Of a stretch of DNA of 25,339 nt, positions 1 to 7,058 are shown piece by piece. The stretch lies in assembly GCA_964459805.1 (NCBI GenBank), contig CAYWOD010000022.1, positions 1-25,339 on the forward strand. Reading direction: 5' to 3'. A program made the position numbers and the translations under genes. Below the pieces are notes generated by a model. That model searched no databases. It worked only from the letters and a program-made list of their open reading frames with translations, and was not told the DNA's origin. The DNA comes from DAOVRL01 sp964459805 (GTDB lineage: Bacteria > Planctomycetota > Phycisphaerae > Sedimentisphaerales > Anaerobacaceae). Each line of letters starts with the position of its first letter. Positions within the stretch are counted from its first letter, which is position 1.

Positions 1-399
1 ATCGAGCTGGTGGCCATGCTGATTATCATAGGCTTGCTTGCGGCGGTAGTAGGCAGGAATGTGATGGGCAAGATAGAGCGGGCCAAGGTTACGACGACTA
101 AAACGAATCTGAAGGTTCTTCACTCGGCGGTGGTTCAATTCAAGATGGACACGAACCGATACCCCACAGAGGAGGAACGTCTTTTGGTGCTGATTGAGGA
201 GCCGGGCGATGCGGAAGGCTGGGAGCCCGGCGGGTATCTGGAAACGACTGAGATTCCGACGGACGGCTGGAACAATGACTTTTACTACGAGCTCGATCCT
301 GCCAGCGGCAAGGCGTTTGTAATCATAAGCTGGGGCGCAGACGGTGAGGAAGGCGGTGAGGACTACGATGCGGATCTGTACAGCACAGATGCGTTTTAA
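1..399 (+). CDS. gspG: Type II secretion major pseudopilin GspG (5' end cut off)
   Basis: The window opens inside this gene. The first codons read IELVAMLIIIGLLAAVV, the conserved hydrophobic helix just after the prepilin cleavage site, so the leader peptide and FTL lie upstream. The rest fits the GspG globular domain: an amphipathic helix, the motif DTNRYPTEEE, a PTDGWNNDFYYELDP segment and the glycine/acid-rich C-terminal loop GADGEEGGEDYDAD, which in this family binds calcium. GspG is the main subunit of the periplasmic pseudopilus that pushes folded substrates through the outer-membrane secretin. Its stop codon overlaps the chosen gspH start, the first of several overlaps showing an operon. 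The identification is secure; only the N-terminus is missing. Confidence 0.95.
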   Translation: MELVAMLIIIGLLAAVVGRNVMGKIERAKVTTTKTNLKVLHSAVVQFKMDTNRYPTEEERLLVLIEEPGDAEGWEPGGYLETTEIPTDGWNNDFYYELDPASGKAFVIISWGADGEEGGEDYDADLYSTDAF

Positions 400-1000
400 T
401 GATCGCAAGGGGGGGAGGGGCCCGGGCGGTCGGCTGCCGGCGGACGAGTGTTCTGTCGCCTGTCGGTTTGGTCTCAGTCGTGGTTTTACATTCATCGAAT
501 TGATGATTGTGATTGTGATCGTCGGGCTGTTTGCGGTTTTGGCGCAACTGCGTCTTTTCGGTTTGCTCAGGAGGAACACGTTCAGGGCACAGGTTCAGGA
601 GTTTGTATCGGCGATGCGGATGGCTGCGACGGCGGCATCTGAAAGCGACAGGAGATACGAGGTGATTATTGACTTGACAGAACAGAGTTTTCTTCTTCGC
701 CAGATAACTTCGCCGGATTTGTCTCAGATTTTGGACGAGGAGGTAATAGTCGAGAATTATTTCAGTGAAAATTGCCGGGTAGCTTACGTGGAATTCGATG
801 ACGGAGATTACACGAATGAGGACAGGGCGAAGTTTCGAGCCGGCCATGCCGGCTGGCAATACGGGGGGGTAATCGTTTTTGTTGACGAAGATGATAATCC
901 GTATTCGGTTGTGGTGAACCGTTTGAGCAGAATGATTGTGTTGAGGGAGGGGGAAGTCGAACTTTTGGAGCCGAAAGCTAAAGATGATGTGCCGTTCTAA
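389..1000 (+). CDS. gspH: Type II secretion minor pseudopilin GspH
   Basis: A prepilin-type protein with cleavage site RG|FTFIELMIVIVIVG (glutamate at +5), followed by about 150 residues rich in beta strands, as in GspH/FimT minor pseudopilins. GspH is thought to sit near the pseudopilus tip or as a minor subunit. The chosen ATG overlaps the gspG stop and gives a leader of about 32 residues; in-frame ATGs at 344 and 368 would lengthen it inside gspG. The leader is unusually long and Gly/Arg/Pro-rich. The coding region holds two runs of seven G (409-415 and 863-869), which are sites prone to slippage or miscalling. GspH versus another minor pseudopilin rests on position after gspG and size. 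Confidence 0.85.
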   Translation: MRFNDRKGGRGPGGRLPADECSVACRFGLSRGFTFIELMIVIVIVGLFAVLAQLRLFGLLRRNTFRAQVQEFVSAMRMAATAASESDRRYEVIIDLTEQSFLLRQITSPDLSQILDEEVIVENYFSENCRVAYVEFDDGDYTNEDRAKFRAGHAGWQYGGVIVFVDEDDNPYSVVVNRLSRMIVLREGEVELLEPKAKDDVPF

Positions 1001-1892
1001 AACTTGTTGTCTCTGTGGGGGGCGCCGCACAGCCAAGTCGTTGCGGTTTGGCTGTGATGGGTCTCGTGAAGGACACAATGTGCGGCTCGCCCGCCGCAAA
1101 TCGAGCGATGGGGGCTTTGGCCTGATGGAGGCGGTAGCCGGCTTGGTGATCCTTGCGTTTTTTGGTTCGGGCGTATTGGTTGTTATAAACCGCTGCATGG
1201 CCTGGGCGGCGGAATCGGCGCTGCGTATGCAGGCTTTTGAAGTTGCGCGGGAGAATATGGAGAAGCTGCTTAGCTCGGATTCGGTGAAGGAGTCAAGCGA
1301 ATCCGGTGAGAGCGAGAAGTATCCCGATGTTAAATGGCAGACGGACGTTGAGACGTTTTATGAGCCGATAACGTCGCGCATGTGGGTCAGGGGCGTCTGC
1401 ACGGCGGACTACGAGGACGCTTCGGGTGAGCTGCAGACGATTGAGCTGACGCACTGGCTGACAAATCTTAGCAAGGAGCAGCTTCTTGAGATTATGAAGG
1501 GCGAGGAGAGGGAAAAGGCGCTGCTGGCCGGCCAGCTTATTGAGACTATCGAGGATGCCGCTGCGTATGCCGGTGTGGCTGTCGAGACTGTCGAGCAGTG
1601 GCTTGACAACGAGATGACCACGCTTGAGGACGGCTCTTTCGTCAAGCAGAACCTTGATCTTTACAAGAACGCCGCCGGGAATCCGACCATTGAACAGAAG
1701 CAGACGCAGGTGACATCGGAGGCCGAGCTGACGACGCAAGAGAGCGCACAAGACGTCTCTCCCGAGGAGGAAATGGCTAATAAAGAAGAGTGGCTTGACC
1801 AGACGGACCCGACTACGGGCTTAACCAACAGGGAGCTTGAAGATATGAGTGTTCAGGAGATCTTCGATCTGTTAATGCAGCGTTTGAAGTAG
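984..1892 (+). CDS. gspI: Type II secretion minor pseudopilin GspI-like with long C-terminal extension
   Basis: Begins 17 bases inside the end of gspH (ATG at 984 or 987). The prepilin motif is GG|FGLMEAVAGLVILAFFG, with glutamate at +5, after a long basic leader of about 43 residues. The helix and following AFEVARENMEKLL match the GspI pattern, in which residues after the helix pack on GspJ and GspK at the pseudopilus tip. Typical GspI proteins are about 120-130 residues; this one is 302. The extra 150 or so residues are acidic and helical, with a stretch IEDAAAYAGVAVETVEQWLD that looks like a small helical repeat or helix-turn-helix, then a Gln/Glu/Thr-rich linker. Assignment to GspI is from gene order and motif; the extension has no assigned function. 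Confidence 0.8.
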   Translation: MMCRSKTCCLCGGRRTAKSLRFGCDGSREGHNVRLARRKSSDGGFGLMEAVAGLVILAFFGSGVLVVINRCMAWAAESALRMQAFEVARENMEKLLSSDSVKESSESGESEKYPDVKWQTDVETFYEPITSRMWVRGVCTADYEDASGELQTIELTHWLTNLSKEQLLEIMKGEEREKALLAGQLIETIEDAAAYAGVAVETVEQWLDNEMTTLEDGSFVKQNLDLYKNAAGNPTIEQKQTQVTSEAELTTQESAQDVSPEEEMANKEEWLDQTDPTTGLTNRELEDMSVQEIFDLLMQRLK

Positions 1893-1909
1893 GAGAGTTG
1901 ATTTTGACG

Positions 1910-2683
1910 ATGGCGGTCGGAACCAGAACAGTTATTAAAAACGCCTTGCCCAGGTTTGGATGGCGGGGAGGATTTTCTCTGGCTGAGATGCTTGCGGCGC
2001 TGGTTATAGGTTCGATGCTTTTGATTGCGGTGCTGGGCATTTACAATCGTGCCGAGCGTGCGGGCGCCGCGGTGAACCGCAAGCTTGACAGCTCTCGAGT
2101 GCCGGGCGAGGTTCTCCAGCGTATCGCCGAAGACCTTGACAGGCTGATTGCGCCCGGCTCAGAGACGAAGATTACCATCGCCAATAAGCTCAAGAGCGGT
2201 TTTCCGGCGGCGAAGCTGACGATTGTGCGAAACATTGTTGACAGCAAGAACAAGGAGGTGACGCTCGATGAAATCATCTGGATCAGCGGCTATGACATTG
2301 AAAGCGAGGCCGAAGGCCTGACTCTGTACCGCGGCCACAGCGGCATCACGCTGGAGGACAAGCTGCTGGATGATCAGCGGGCCGGTTGGGAAAAGGGTTA
2401 TCCGCTGGTGCCGATTTGTTCGGGCATTACGTTTTTTGAGATACAAGTTCCAAGCGGCAAGAAGCTGTTGGATAAGTGGACGGGCAACTCTCTGCCGAAG
2501 GGGATAGTGGTGACTATATCCTTTGCCGAGCCTGTTAGAGCTTCTACGGGTGATTATGAAGTGGCTGATGAGGGCAAAGTCACTCGTACTATCGCTATCG
2601 ACAGGACGAGGAAGATTAAATTCGAAATCGAGCGTCGCGTGGACGAGGAAGGTCTGGGTAATGGCAGAACAGGGTCTATATAG
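1910..2683 (+). CDS. gspJ: Type II secretion minor pseudopilin GspJ
   Basis: Prepilin motif GG|FSLAEMLAALVIGSMLL with glutamate at +5, followed by a roughly 220-residue globular part of the size expected for GspJ, which joins GspI and GspK in the tip complex. Start choice is uncertain: AGGAG at 1891-1895 lies just upstream, and TTG codons at 1898 and 1904 or ATG at 1910 are all in frame. ATG is used here, but TTG 1904 has the best spacing. The 3' end overlaps gspK by 23 bases. Position between gspI and gspK supports the call. Confidence 0.85.
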   Translation: MAVGTRTVIKNALPRFGWRGGFSLAEMLAALVIGSMLLIAVLGIYNRAERAGAAVNRKLDSSRVPGEVLQRIAEDLDRLIAPGSETKITIANKLKSGFPAAKLTIVRNIVDSKNKEVTLDEIIWISGYDIESEAEGLTLYRGHSGITLEDKLLDDQRAGWEKGYPLVPICSGITFFEIQVPSGKKLLDKWTGNSLPKGIVVTISFAEPVRASTGDYEVADEGKVTRTIAIDRTRKIKFEIERRVDEEGLGNGRTGSI

Positions 2684-3986
2684 TTGCAGCGGGCGTCACC
2701 GCGCGGGGATAGTGCTGCTGGTGACATTGGTGCTGCTGGTTGTGCTTTCGACTCTGGCTTATACGTTAAGCGGGCGGGTGTCCGCTCAGCGTCACCGCGA
2801 CCAGTACATCATAGATTACAGCCAGGCTCGGTACAGTTGCGACTCGGCGGTGAAATACGCACTTGCGAGCCTGGAGGACCTTGAGCCTGTGTTGATCAGC
2901 CGGCCGAATGTACCGGATTTCTCCGATTTATTTGCGATGAGCGAGGTTGATTATCAGGAGCTTCTGGCTCAGTATGCTGCCGAGGCCGGATATGTCGATA
3001 GTAACGAGGAGGAGAGTTCTGGCAGTTTCAGCGACCTTGTCGATATTCTCGAGGCTGACGATGTTAACGATAGCAACGCTATTAGCGAGGCTAATGATTA
3101 TGACCCGCTTGCTTCCATTAAGATTCCGGGGCCGTACGGTCCGCGCTGGCCGTTTGTAACCGAGCCGGTCGAGTTCGAGCTTGGCTCGGCCACGGTAAGA
3201 ATCGAGATTGAAGACGAGAATGCGAAATATCCTCTTGGCTGGGCGCTGCTGAACGATGCGGACATTAAGCGTGAAGCTCAGGTGGGATTTGAGATATTCT
3301 GCGAATGGATGGGTATGGATCGCGGGGACATTGATTCGCTGGAAGAGCAGCTCAAGGAAATAGGTGTGATAAAACCATTCAAGCTTGATTTCAAAGCAAT
3401 AAGCAGAACGGTAAGAACGACGTCAAGTACACCAAGCAAGACAAGTGGAACCAGCAGTAGCAGGAGCGGAACAACGCGCAGCCGACGGACTCCACTGCCA
3501 CGCATCAGCAGGAAGACGATATCTCCTGCTGCGCAGATTGCCGAGCAGACCGCGTTTTTTTCAAGGCTTTTTCACAGCTCGATGATAGACACCGAGACCC
3601 TTGCCAGGCCAAGTGTGGTGAGCGAGAGCAGAGACGAATCGGCTTTGAAATACATGGGGACGTGGGCCTCGATGAAGGTGAATATAAACACGGCGCCCCG
3701 TCAGGTATTGGAGGCGGCCTTTGTTTTCGGGGGCGATGCCGAGAAGATCGCCGATGAGATCATTCGGCAAAGGCGTATAAAGCCTTTCGAGGATATGGAC
3801 GAATTGAGGAGGTTACTGTTTGGCTATTCCGATTCGATCAGGAGGTGTGAGAAATACATTACGCTGACCAGCAGGTTCTTCACGATTCGGGTGACGGCGG
3901 TGAGCGGTGTTGCGAAGGCGTCATCGATAATAGCGATAACAAAAGACGGCAAGAAAGTTCAGCGGGTAGCTGTAATGAATATTTGA
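2661..3986 (+). CDS. gspK: Type II secretion pseudopilin GspK
   Basis: Starts at ATG 2661 inside the end of gspJ. The N-terminal segment AGIVLLVTLVLLVVLSTLAYT is the GspK-type helix, which characteristically lacks the +5 glutamate of other pseudopilins. At 441 residues it is larger than most GspK proteins (about 320). The C-terminal third carries the helix-hairpin-helix/SAM-like part with MKVNINTAPRQVLEAAF and IADEIIRQRRIKPFEDMDEL, diagnostic of GspK. A basic Ser/Thr/Arg-rich low-complexity insert at roughly residues 250-285 (DNA about 3405-3515, visibly different base use) interrupts the fold. GspK caps the pseudopilus tip with GspI and GspJ. The in-frame reading upstream of 2661 lies within gspJ and is not used. 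Confidence 0.9.
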   Translation: MAEQGLYSCSGRHRAGIVLLVTLVLLVVLSTLAYTLSGRVSAQRHRDQYIIDYSQARYSCDSAVKYALASLEDLEPVLISRPNVPDFSDLFAMSEVDYQELLAQYAAEAGYVDSNEEESSGSFSDLVDILEADDVNDSNAISEANDYDPLASIKIPGPYGPRWPFVTEPVEFELGSATVRIEIEDENAKYPLGWALLNDADIKREAQVGFEIFCEWMGMDRGDIDSLEEQLKEIGVIKPFKLDFKAISRTVRTTSSTPSKTSGTSSSRSGTTRSRRTPLPRISRKTISPAAQIAEQTAFFSRLFHSSMIDTETLARPSVVSESRDESALKYMGTWASMKVNINTAPRQVLEAAFVFGGDAEKIADEIIRQRRIKPFEDMDELRRLLFGYSDSIRRCEKYITLTSRFFTIRVTAVSGVAKASSIIAITKDGKKVQRVAVMNI

Positions 3987-4017
3987 GTGGCGACGAGAGT
4001 TTAGGAGTTTACTCGAG

Positions 4018-5487
4018 GTGGAATTTCAGAACTACTTGGGGATTTACATTAGCAAAGAGACGGCCACTGCGGTGTGCATCAATTCGCAGGATGAGAACGC
4101 CAAGGTAGTGGGCTGTTTCAGCGTCCGTGCCGAAGATCGGGCCGAGGCGTCACCTCGCGTGCTGGCGAGTCTAATTTCACAGGGTTGCTCCGAGAGAGAA
4201 TGGGGGTATTCGGAAGTCTCGGTTGGTTTGGATTGTGCGATGTTTATGCAGCACAATGTGCACAGTGAGTTCGGAGATGCGAAGCAGATTGCTGCGACGA
4301 TCAGATTTGACACGGAAGAAGCTCTTGCGATGGATGTGAGCGACATTGCGATAGCTTTTCAGATCACTTCGAGCAACGAGAGCGGCTCGGAGCTTACGGT
4401 TTTCACCGCGCAAAAGAAAGTGCTGTCGGATATTCTTATTTCGCTGCAGAGCGGCGGGATGGACCCTGTGAGCATCGAGCCGGATGTCAATTGTCTGTCA
4501 AGGTTTGTTTGCCGGAAACTCTCGGCGTCCAAAGGTACTGAGGGCGGGACTTTGTTCGGGATGCTTTCGGTCCGCAGCGGTTACTTGATCGTTCCGCACC
4601 AGGATGGCTCAGGCTCGCAAAAGGCCTCGAGGGTTCGGACTTTTCTGGTCGGATCGACAACGGACAGAAACGGGCTGCTGGCAAGAGAGGCGATTATGAC
4701 GACGGCTTTGAGCGGCGGCGGCGAGCCGATAAGCTGTTTGAGGGTCTTCGATTCGGCGGGCGCTGTGGACTATCAGCAGTTTGGCGAGAGACTGGGCGTC
4801 GAAGCCGACGAAGTTGACCTTGTTGGCTTGAACGAGGCCGACGAGCAGCTTCTGGTTGATTGTGCGGACCGGGTTGATTTTGCAATTGCATACGGCGCGG
4901 CGCTGGGGCATTTTGCGAAGGCGCCGGCGGTGAATTTTCGCGACGATTTTATGCCTTATCAGGGCAAGAAGCTCCGGCTGCAAAAGGCCCTGAAGTATTT
5001 TAGTGTATCGGTTACGGTTCTGTTGATTGCTGCCGGGCTGTATTTCCAGACGCGCCTGTTCAACGTAAGCAAGTATCGGGACCGGGTGCGCGGGAAATTT
5101 GCGGCAGACTACTCGGCGGTTATGCGCAATAAGCCGCTGTCGCGCGGTGTTACGATCAAGAGAGCTGTGGACGAGCTTGACAAGGAGAAGAGGAAGATTG
5201 AGAAGAACCCCGGCATTCCCGGCATCAATACAGATGATATATCGTCAAAGCTGACGTTAGTGTTCGATGCGTTCAACAAGAGTATTGCACAGACGAAATT
5301 GGAAATAGAGAAGGTCTCAATTGCAGCGCGGAACGTGGTAATAACCGGTTACACATCCAGCCGGTCGAACACCGACAGGTTCTTCGACACCGTCAGGAGG
5401 TGCGGGCTGGACATCGTGTCGGAGCGGCTCGATACGGAGCGAGGGCGTGATAAATTCAGCATAACGGTTGTACCGAGGAAGAAATAG
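4018..5487 (+). CDS. gspL: GspL-like inner-membrane platform protein (PilM/actin-like fold)
   Basis: A 489-residue protein with GTG start preceded by AGGAG at 4003-4007. The N-terminal 320 residues look like the actin/PilM-type cytoplasmic domain: YLGIYISKETATAVCI, paired strands, and GLDCAMFMQHNVHSEFGDAK like the region by which PilM and GspL handle their partners. One transmembrane segment follows at about residues 324-345 (ALKYFSVSVTVLLIAAGLYF), then a periplasmic part with a coiled-coil stretch (VDELDKEKRKIEK) and a ferredoxin-like C-terminus. This is the GspL layout, in which the cytoplasmic part binds the GspE ATPase and the periplasmic part binds GspM. Primary similarity to proteobacterial GspL is not obvious, so the call rests on architecture and on position after gspK. 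Confidence 0.7.
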   Translation: MEFQNYLGIYISKETATAVCINSQDENAKVVGCFSVRAEDRAEASPRVLASLISQGCSEREWGYSEVSVGLDCAMFMQHNVHSEFGDAKQIAATIRFDTEEALAMDVSDIAIAFQITSSNESGSELTVFTAQKKVLSDILISLQSGGMDPVSIEPDVNCLSRFVCRKLSASKGTEGGTLFGMLSVRSGYLIVPHQDGSGSQKASRVRTFLVGSTTDRNGLLAREAIMTTALSGGGEPISCLRVFDSAGAVDYQQFGERLGVEADEVDLVGLNEADEQLLVDCADRVDFAIAYGAALGHFAKAPAVNFRDDFMPYQGKKLRLQKALKYFSVSVTVLLIAAGLYFQTRLFNVSKYRDRVRGKFAADYSAVMRNKPLSRGVTIKRAVDELDKEKRKIEKNPGIPGINTDDISSKLTLVFDAFNKSIAQTKLEIEKVSIAARNVVITGYTSSRSNTDRFFDTVRRCGLDIVSERLDTERGRDKFSITVVPRKK

Positions 5488-5505
5488 CAGTTGAGGAACT
5501 GGATT

Positions 5506-6000
5506 ATGAAGGACCTATACAAGAATCCAACTTTGTATTACATACTCGTTCCAGTGATGATGGGTCTCTGGCCTCTGGTTGTACGGGGGCTATATTTACC
5601 GCAGGCAAAGGATACCCTGGATCGTGACGTGGAGGCTTCTCGAGTCGGGCAGGGCAAAGCGCTTGCGATTCTCATGCTTGATCCCGATCGGTTTGCCGAT
5701 TCGAATGATGGGGGCGCTGAATTCAGCTACACTACGGTAGTTCACAAGGTTGCCGGCTTGTGCAACATACCGGCGAGCAAATACAGACTGAATGCAGGGA
5801 TGAAAATTATCAAGGACAATCAGAAAACGCAAAGCGCCCACTTGCGACTCGAGCAGGTGGGTGTAATCCAGTTCGCCAAATTCCTGTCGCTGATTCAACT
5901 TCGGTGGGGGACCCTACAGTGTGATTCCGTGAAGCTGAGCAAGGTCGAGGGCCTGCCTGACATTTGGACGGTAGAAATAAAGTTCAAATACTACTATTGA
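5506..6000 (+). CDS. GspM-like membrane-anchored assembly protein
   Basis: A 164-residue protein with a short cytoplasmic N-terminus, one membrane segment at about residues 11-31 (YYILVPVMMGLWPLVVRGLY), and a periplasmic part of mixed helix and strand. Type II secretion operons normally place gspM right after gspL, and GspM has this size and topology, with a ferredoxin-like periplasmic domain that pairs with GspL. ATG 5506 is chosen because GAGGA at 5493-5497 sits 8 bases upstream; an in-frame TTG at 5491 would add five residues. It begins 18 bases after the gspL stop. No diagnostic motif is recognised; the call is by context and topology. Confidence 0.55.
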   Translation: MKDLYKNPTLYYILVPVMMGLWPLVVRGLYLPQAKDTLDRDVEASRVGQGKALAILMLDPDRFADSNDGGAEFSYTTVVHKVAGLCNIPASKYRLNAGMKIIKDNQKTQSAHLRLEQVGVIQFAKFLSLIQLRWGTLQCDSVKLSKVEGLPDIWTVEIKFKYYY

Positions 6001-6030
6001 CCTCAAGCCGGGCGATTCGCTTGGGTGATG

Positions 6031-6134
6031 CCTCTGTTGGGCTCAGGACGGCGACTGATCCAGAAGGGGTGCCCCGTTATGGGTGGCACAGCAGCAAAAA
6101 GCAGTCCTAATTTAGCGCGGAGAGGATTTTTTTT
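6031..6134 (+). ncRNA. Candidate structured RNA or complex terminator with T8 tail
   Basis: Downstream of the secretion operon, nested complementary segments suggest a folded RNA: CCTCT (6031-6035) with AGAGG (6121-6125), AGGAC (6045-6049) with GTCCT (6104-6108), and a hairpin GTGCC...GGCAC (6069-6089). A run of eight T follows at 6127-6134, as in an intrinsic terminator. A smaller hairpin CTCAAGC/GCTTGGG lies just before, at about 6002-6027. It could be a small RNA with its own terminator, a 3' UTR element of the gsp operon, or an elaborate terminator. It does not match any riboswitch consensus I could recall. Confidence 0.35.
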
Positions 6135-6483
6135 GCCTTAGGCGGTCATTAACGCACCTACAACACTAAGATAGCATAACAGCTTGTACATACAGCAGTT
6201 ATGTGCGGTGCGATTTTCACGGCGTTCAGTTTTGGTGCCGAAAATCAGTAAAGACCAATAGTGAGATAAGGGGATAATCCTTCCGTTTGCTGCCTGCCTG
6301 TTTTGTATTGTGTAAAAACGGCGGGTATCACTATATGTAGTATATTGCCCAGCTTTCCAAGAGGGGCCTTGGCGGGTGGTTTTGGTGTTAAAATGGGCTT
6401 GGCGGCGGCCCGGTTCTTGATATTGGCAGGTCGTATTTTTGTCCGAATCCGTACAGTGACGTGCGATTAGGCTGGTTAGACGA
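6135..6483. other. Intergenic region, no gene seen
   Basis: About 350 bases without a convincing reading frame. It is A+T-richer than the flanks. It presumably holds the promoter for the small genes downstream, but no clear -35/-10 pair stands out. Confidence 0.5.
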
Positions 6484-6594
6484 ATGAGGAACTTTTCTAA
6501 AGTTTTTCCGGTATTATTGTCGATATCAACATTGGCAGGATGTTTCAGGCCTCACAAGGGATTAAGGGGGCATACAAGATATAGTGGTCATTGA
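6484..6594 (+). CDS. Putative 36-residue lipoprotein
   Basis: A short reading frame with a near-ideal bacterial lipoprotein signal: basic start (MRNFSK), hydrophobic core (VFPVLLSIST) and lipobox LAGC with the cysteine at residue 20. The mature peptide is only 17 residues, basic and glycine-rich (CFRPHKGLRGHTRYSGH). Size and layout recall entericidin-like or lysis-type small lipoproteins, though no sequence relationship is claimed. The ribosome site is weak (AGGCTGG about 12 bases upstream). It lies 58 bases before the FlgM-like gene on the same strand. A chance match cannot be excluded for so short a frame, and it could also be the decayed start of a longer lipoprotein gene. Confidence 0.4.
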   Translation: MRNFSKVFPVLLSISTLAGCFRPHKGLRGHTRYSGH

Positions 6595-6652
6595 TTTTTG
6601 GGCGAAAAAGGGATATTCTCGCGTCAAAGTTCATCGTGCTAAGGTAATTTGA

Positions 6653-6934
6653 ATGCCAGATTTTGATTGCAAGAACGGTTTTGAAGACCGAAATCGGATG
6701 AGAGATTGTGTCCGTGAGGACCTGGCGGCGGATCAGGATTTGATTATGGAGCGAATCCTTGAGAATATGCACACGACGCCGATTGGCCAGGTGCTTAAGA
6801 AGATCGCATCGCTTCCGGAAGTTCGCAGGGCCAAGGTGCTTGACGTCCGGCGGCAACTGACGGAAGGTAAATACGACCTTAATGAGCGGCTGGACGTCGC
6901 TCTGGAGAAGGTTCTTGAGGACCTTGCCACGTAG
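6653..6934 (+). CDS. FlgM-like protein (putative anti-sigma factor)
   Basis: A 93-residue protein; AAGGT at 6642-6646 precedes the ATG. The C-terminal half (RRAKVLDVRRQLTEGKYDLN, then ERLDVALEKVLEDL) resembles the conserved helix-turn-helix end of FlgM, which binds the flagellar sigma factor 28 and has the pattern V..IR..I..G.Y..D....A..L. The N-terminal half is charged and probably disordered, also like FlgM, which is usually 90-100 residues. No flagellar gene is in the window, so the partner sigma factor is unknown. It could equally be a FlgM-fold protein acting on another process. Confidence 0.55.
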   Translation: MPDFDCKNGFEDRNRMRDCVREDLAADQDLIMERILENMHTTPIGQVLKKIASLPEVRRAKVLDVRRQLTEGKYDLNERLDVALEKVLEDLAT

Positions 6935-7011
6935 AGGAGCTTGCCCTTTTTGCCGTGTGTTTGCGGACGGCAGCTCCAGGGGAATGAGGGAGCCAATCGC
7001 CGTCAGTAACG

Positions 7012-7027
7012 GCTGCCGGGCGGCAGC
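7012..7027. terminator. Hairpin between converging genes
   Basis: GCTGCC (7012-7017) and GGCAGC (7022-7027) form a 6-bp GC stem with a 4-base loop, between the ends of the FlgM-like gene (plus) and spoVG (minus). There is no T-run on either side, so termination is only suggested by position. Confidence 0.3.
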
Positions 7028-7058
7028 TATTGCATAGGCCGTTGTCTATGTTCCGGGA

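Noticed and set aside
323..1198. Minus-strand frame opposite gspH and gspI
   Set aside because: Arg/Pro-rich antisense artefact of two clear pseudopilin genes.
6011..6060. Fluoride or ZTP riboswitch
   Set aside because: Fragments such as GGTGATG and CTGAT are present but the remaining conserved positions and pairing do not fit, and no matching gene lies downstream.
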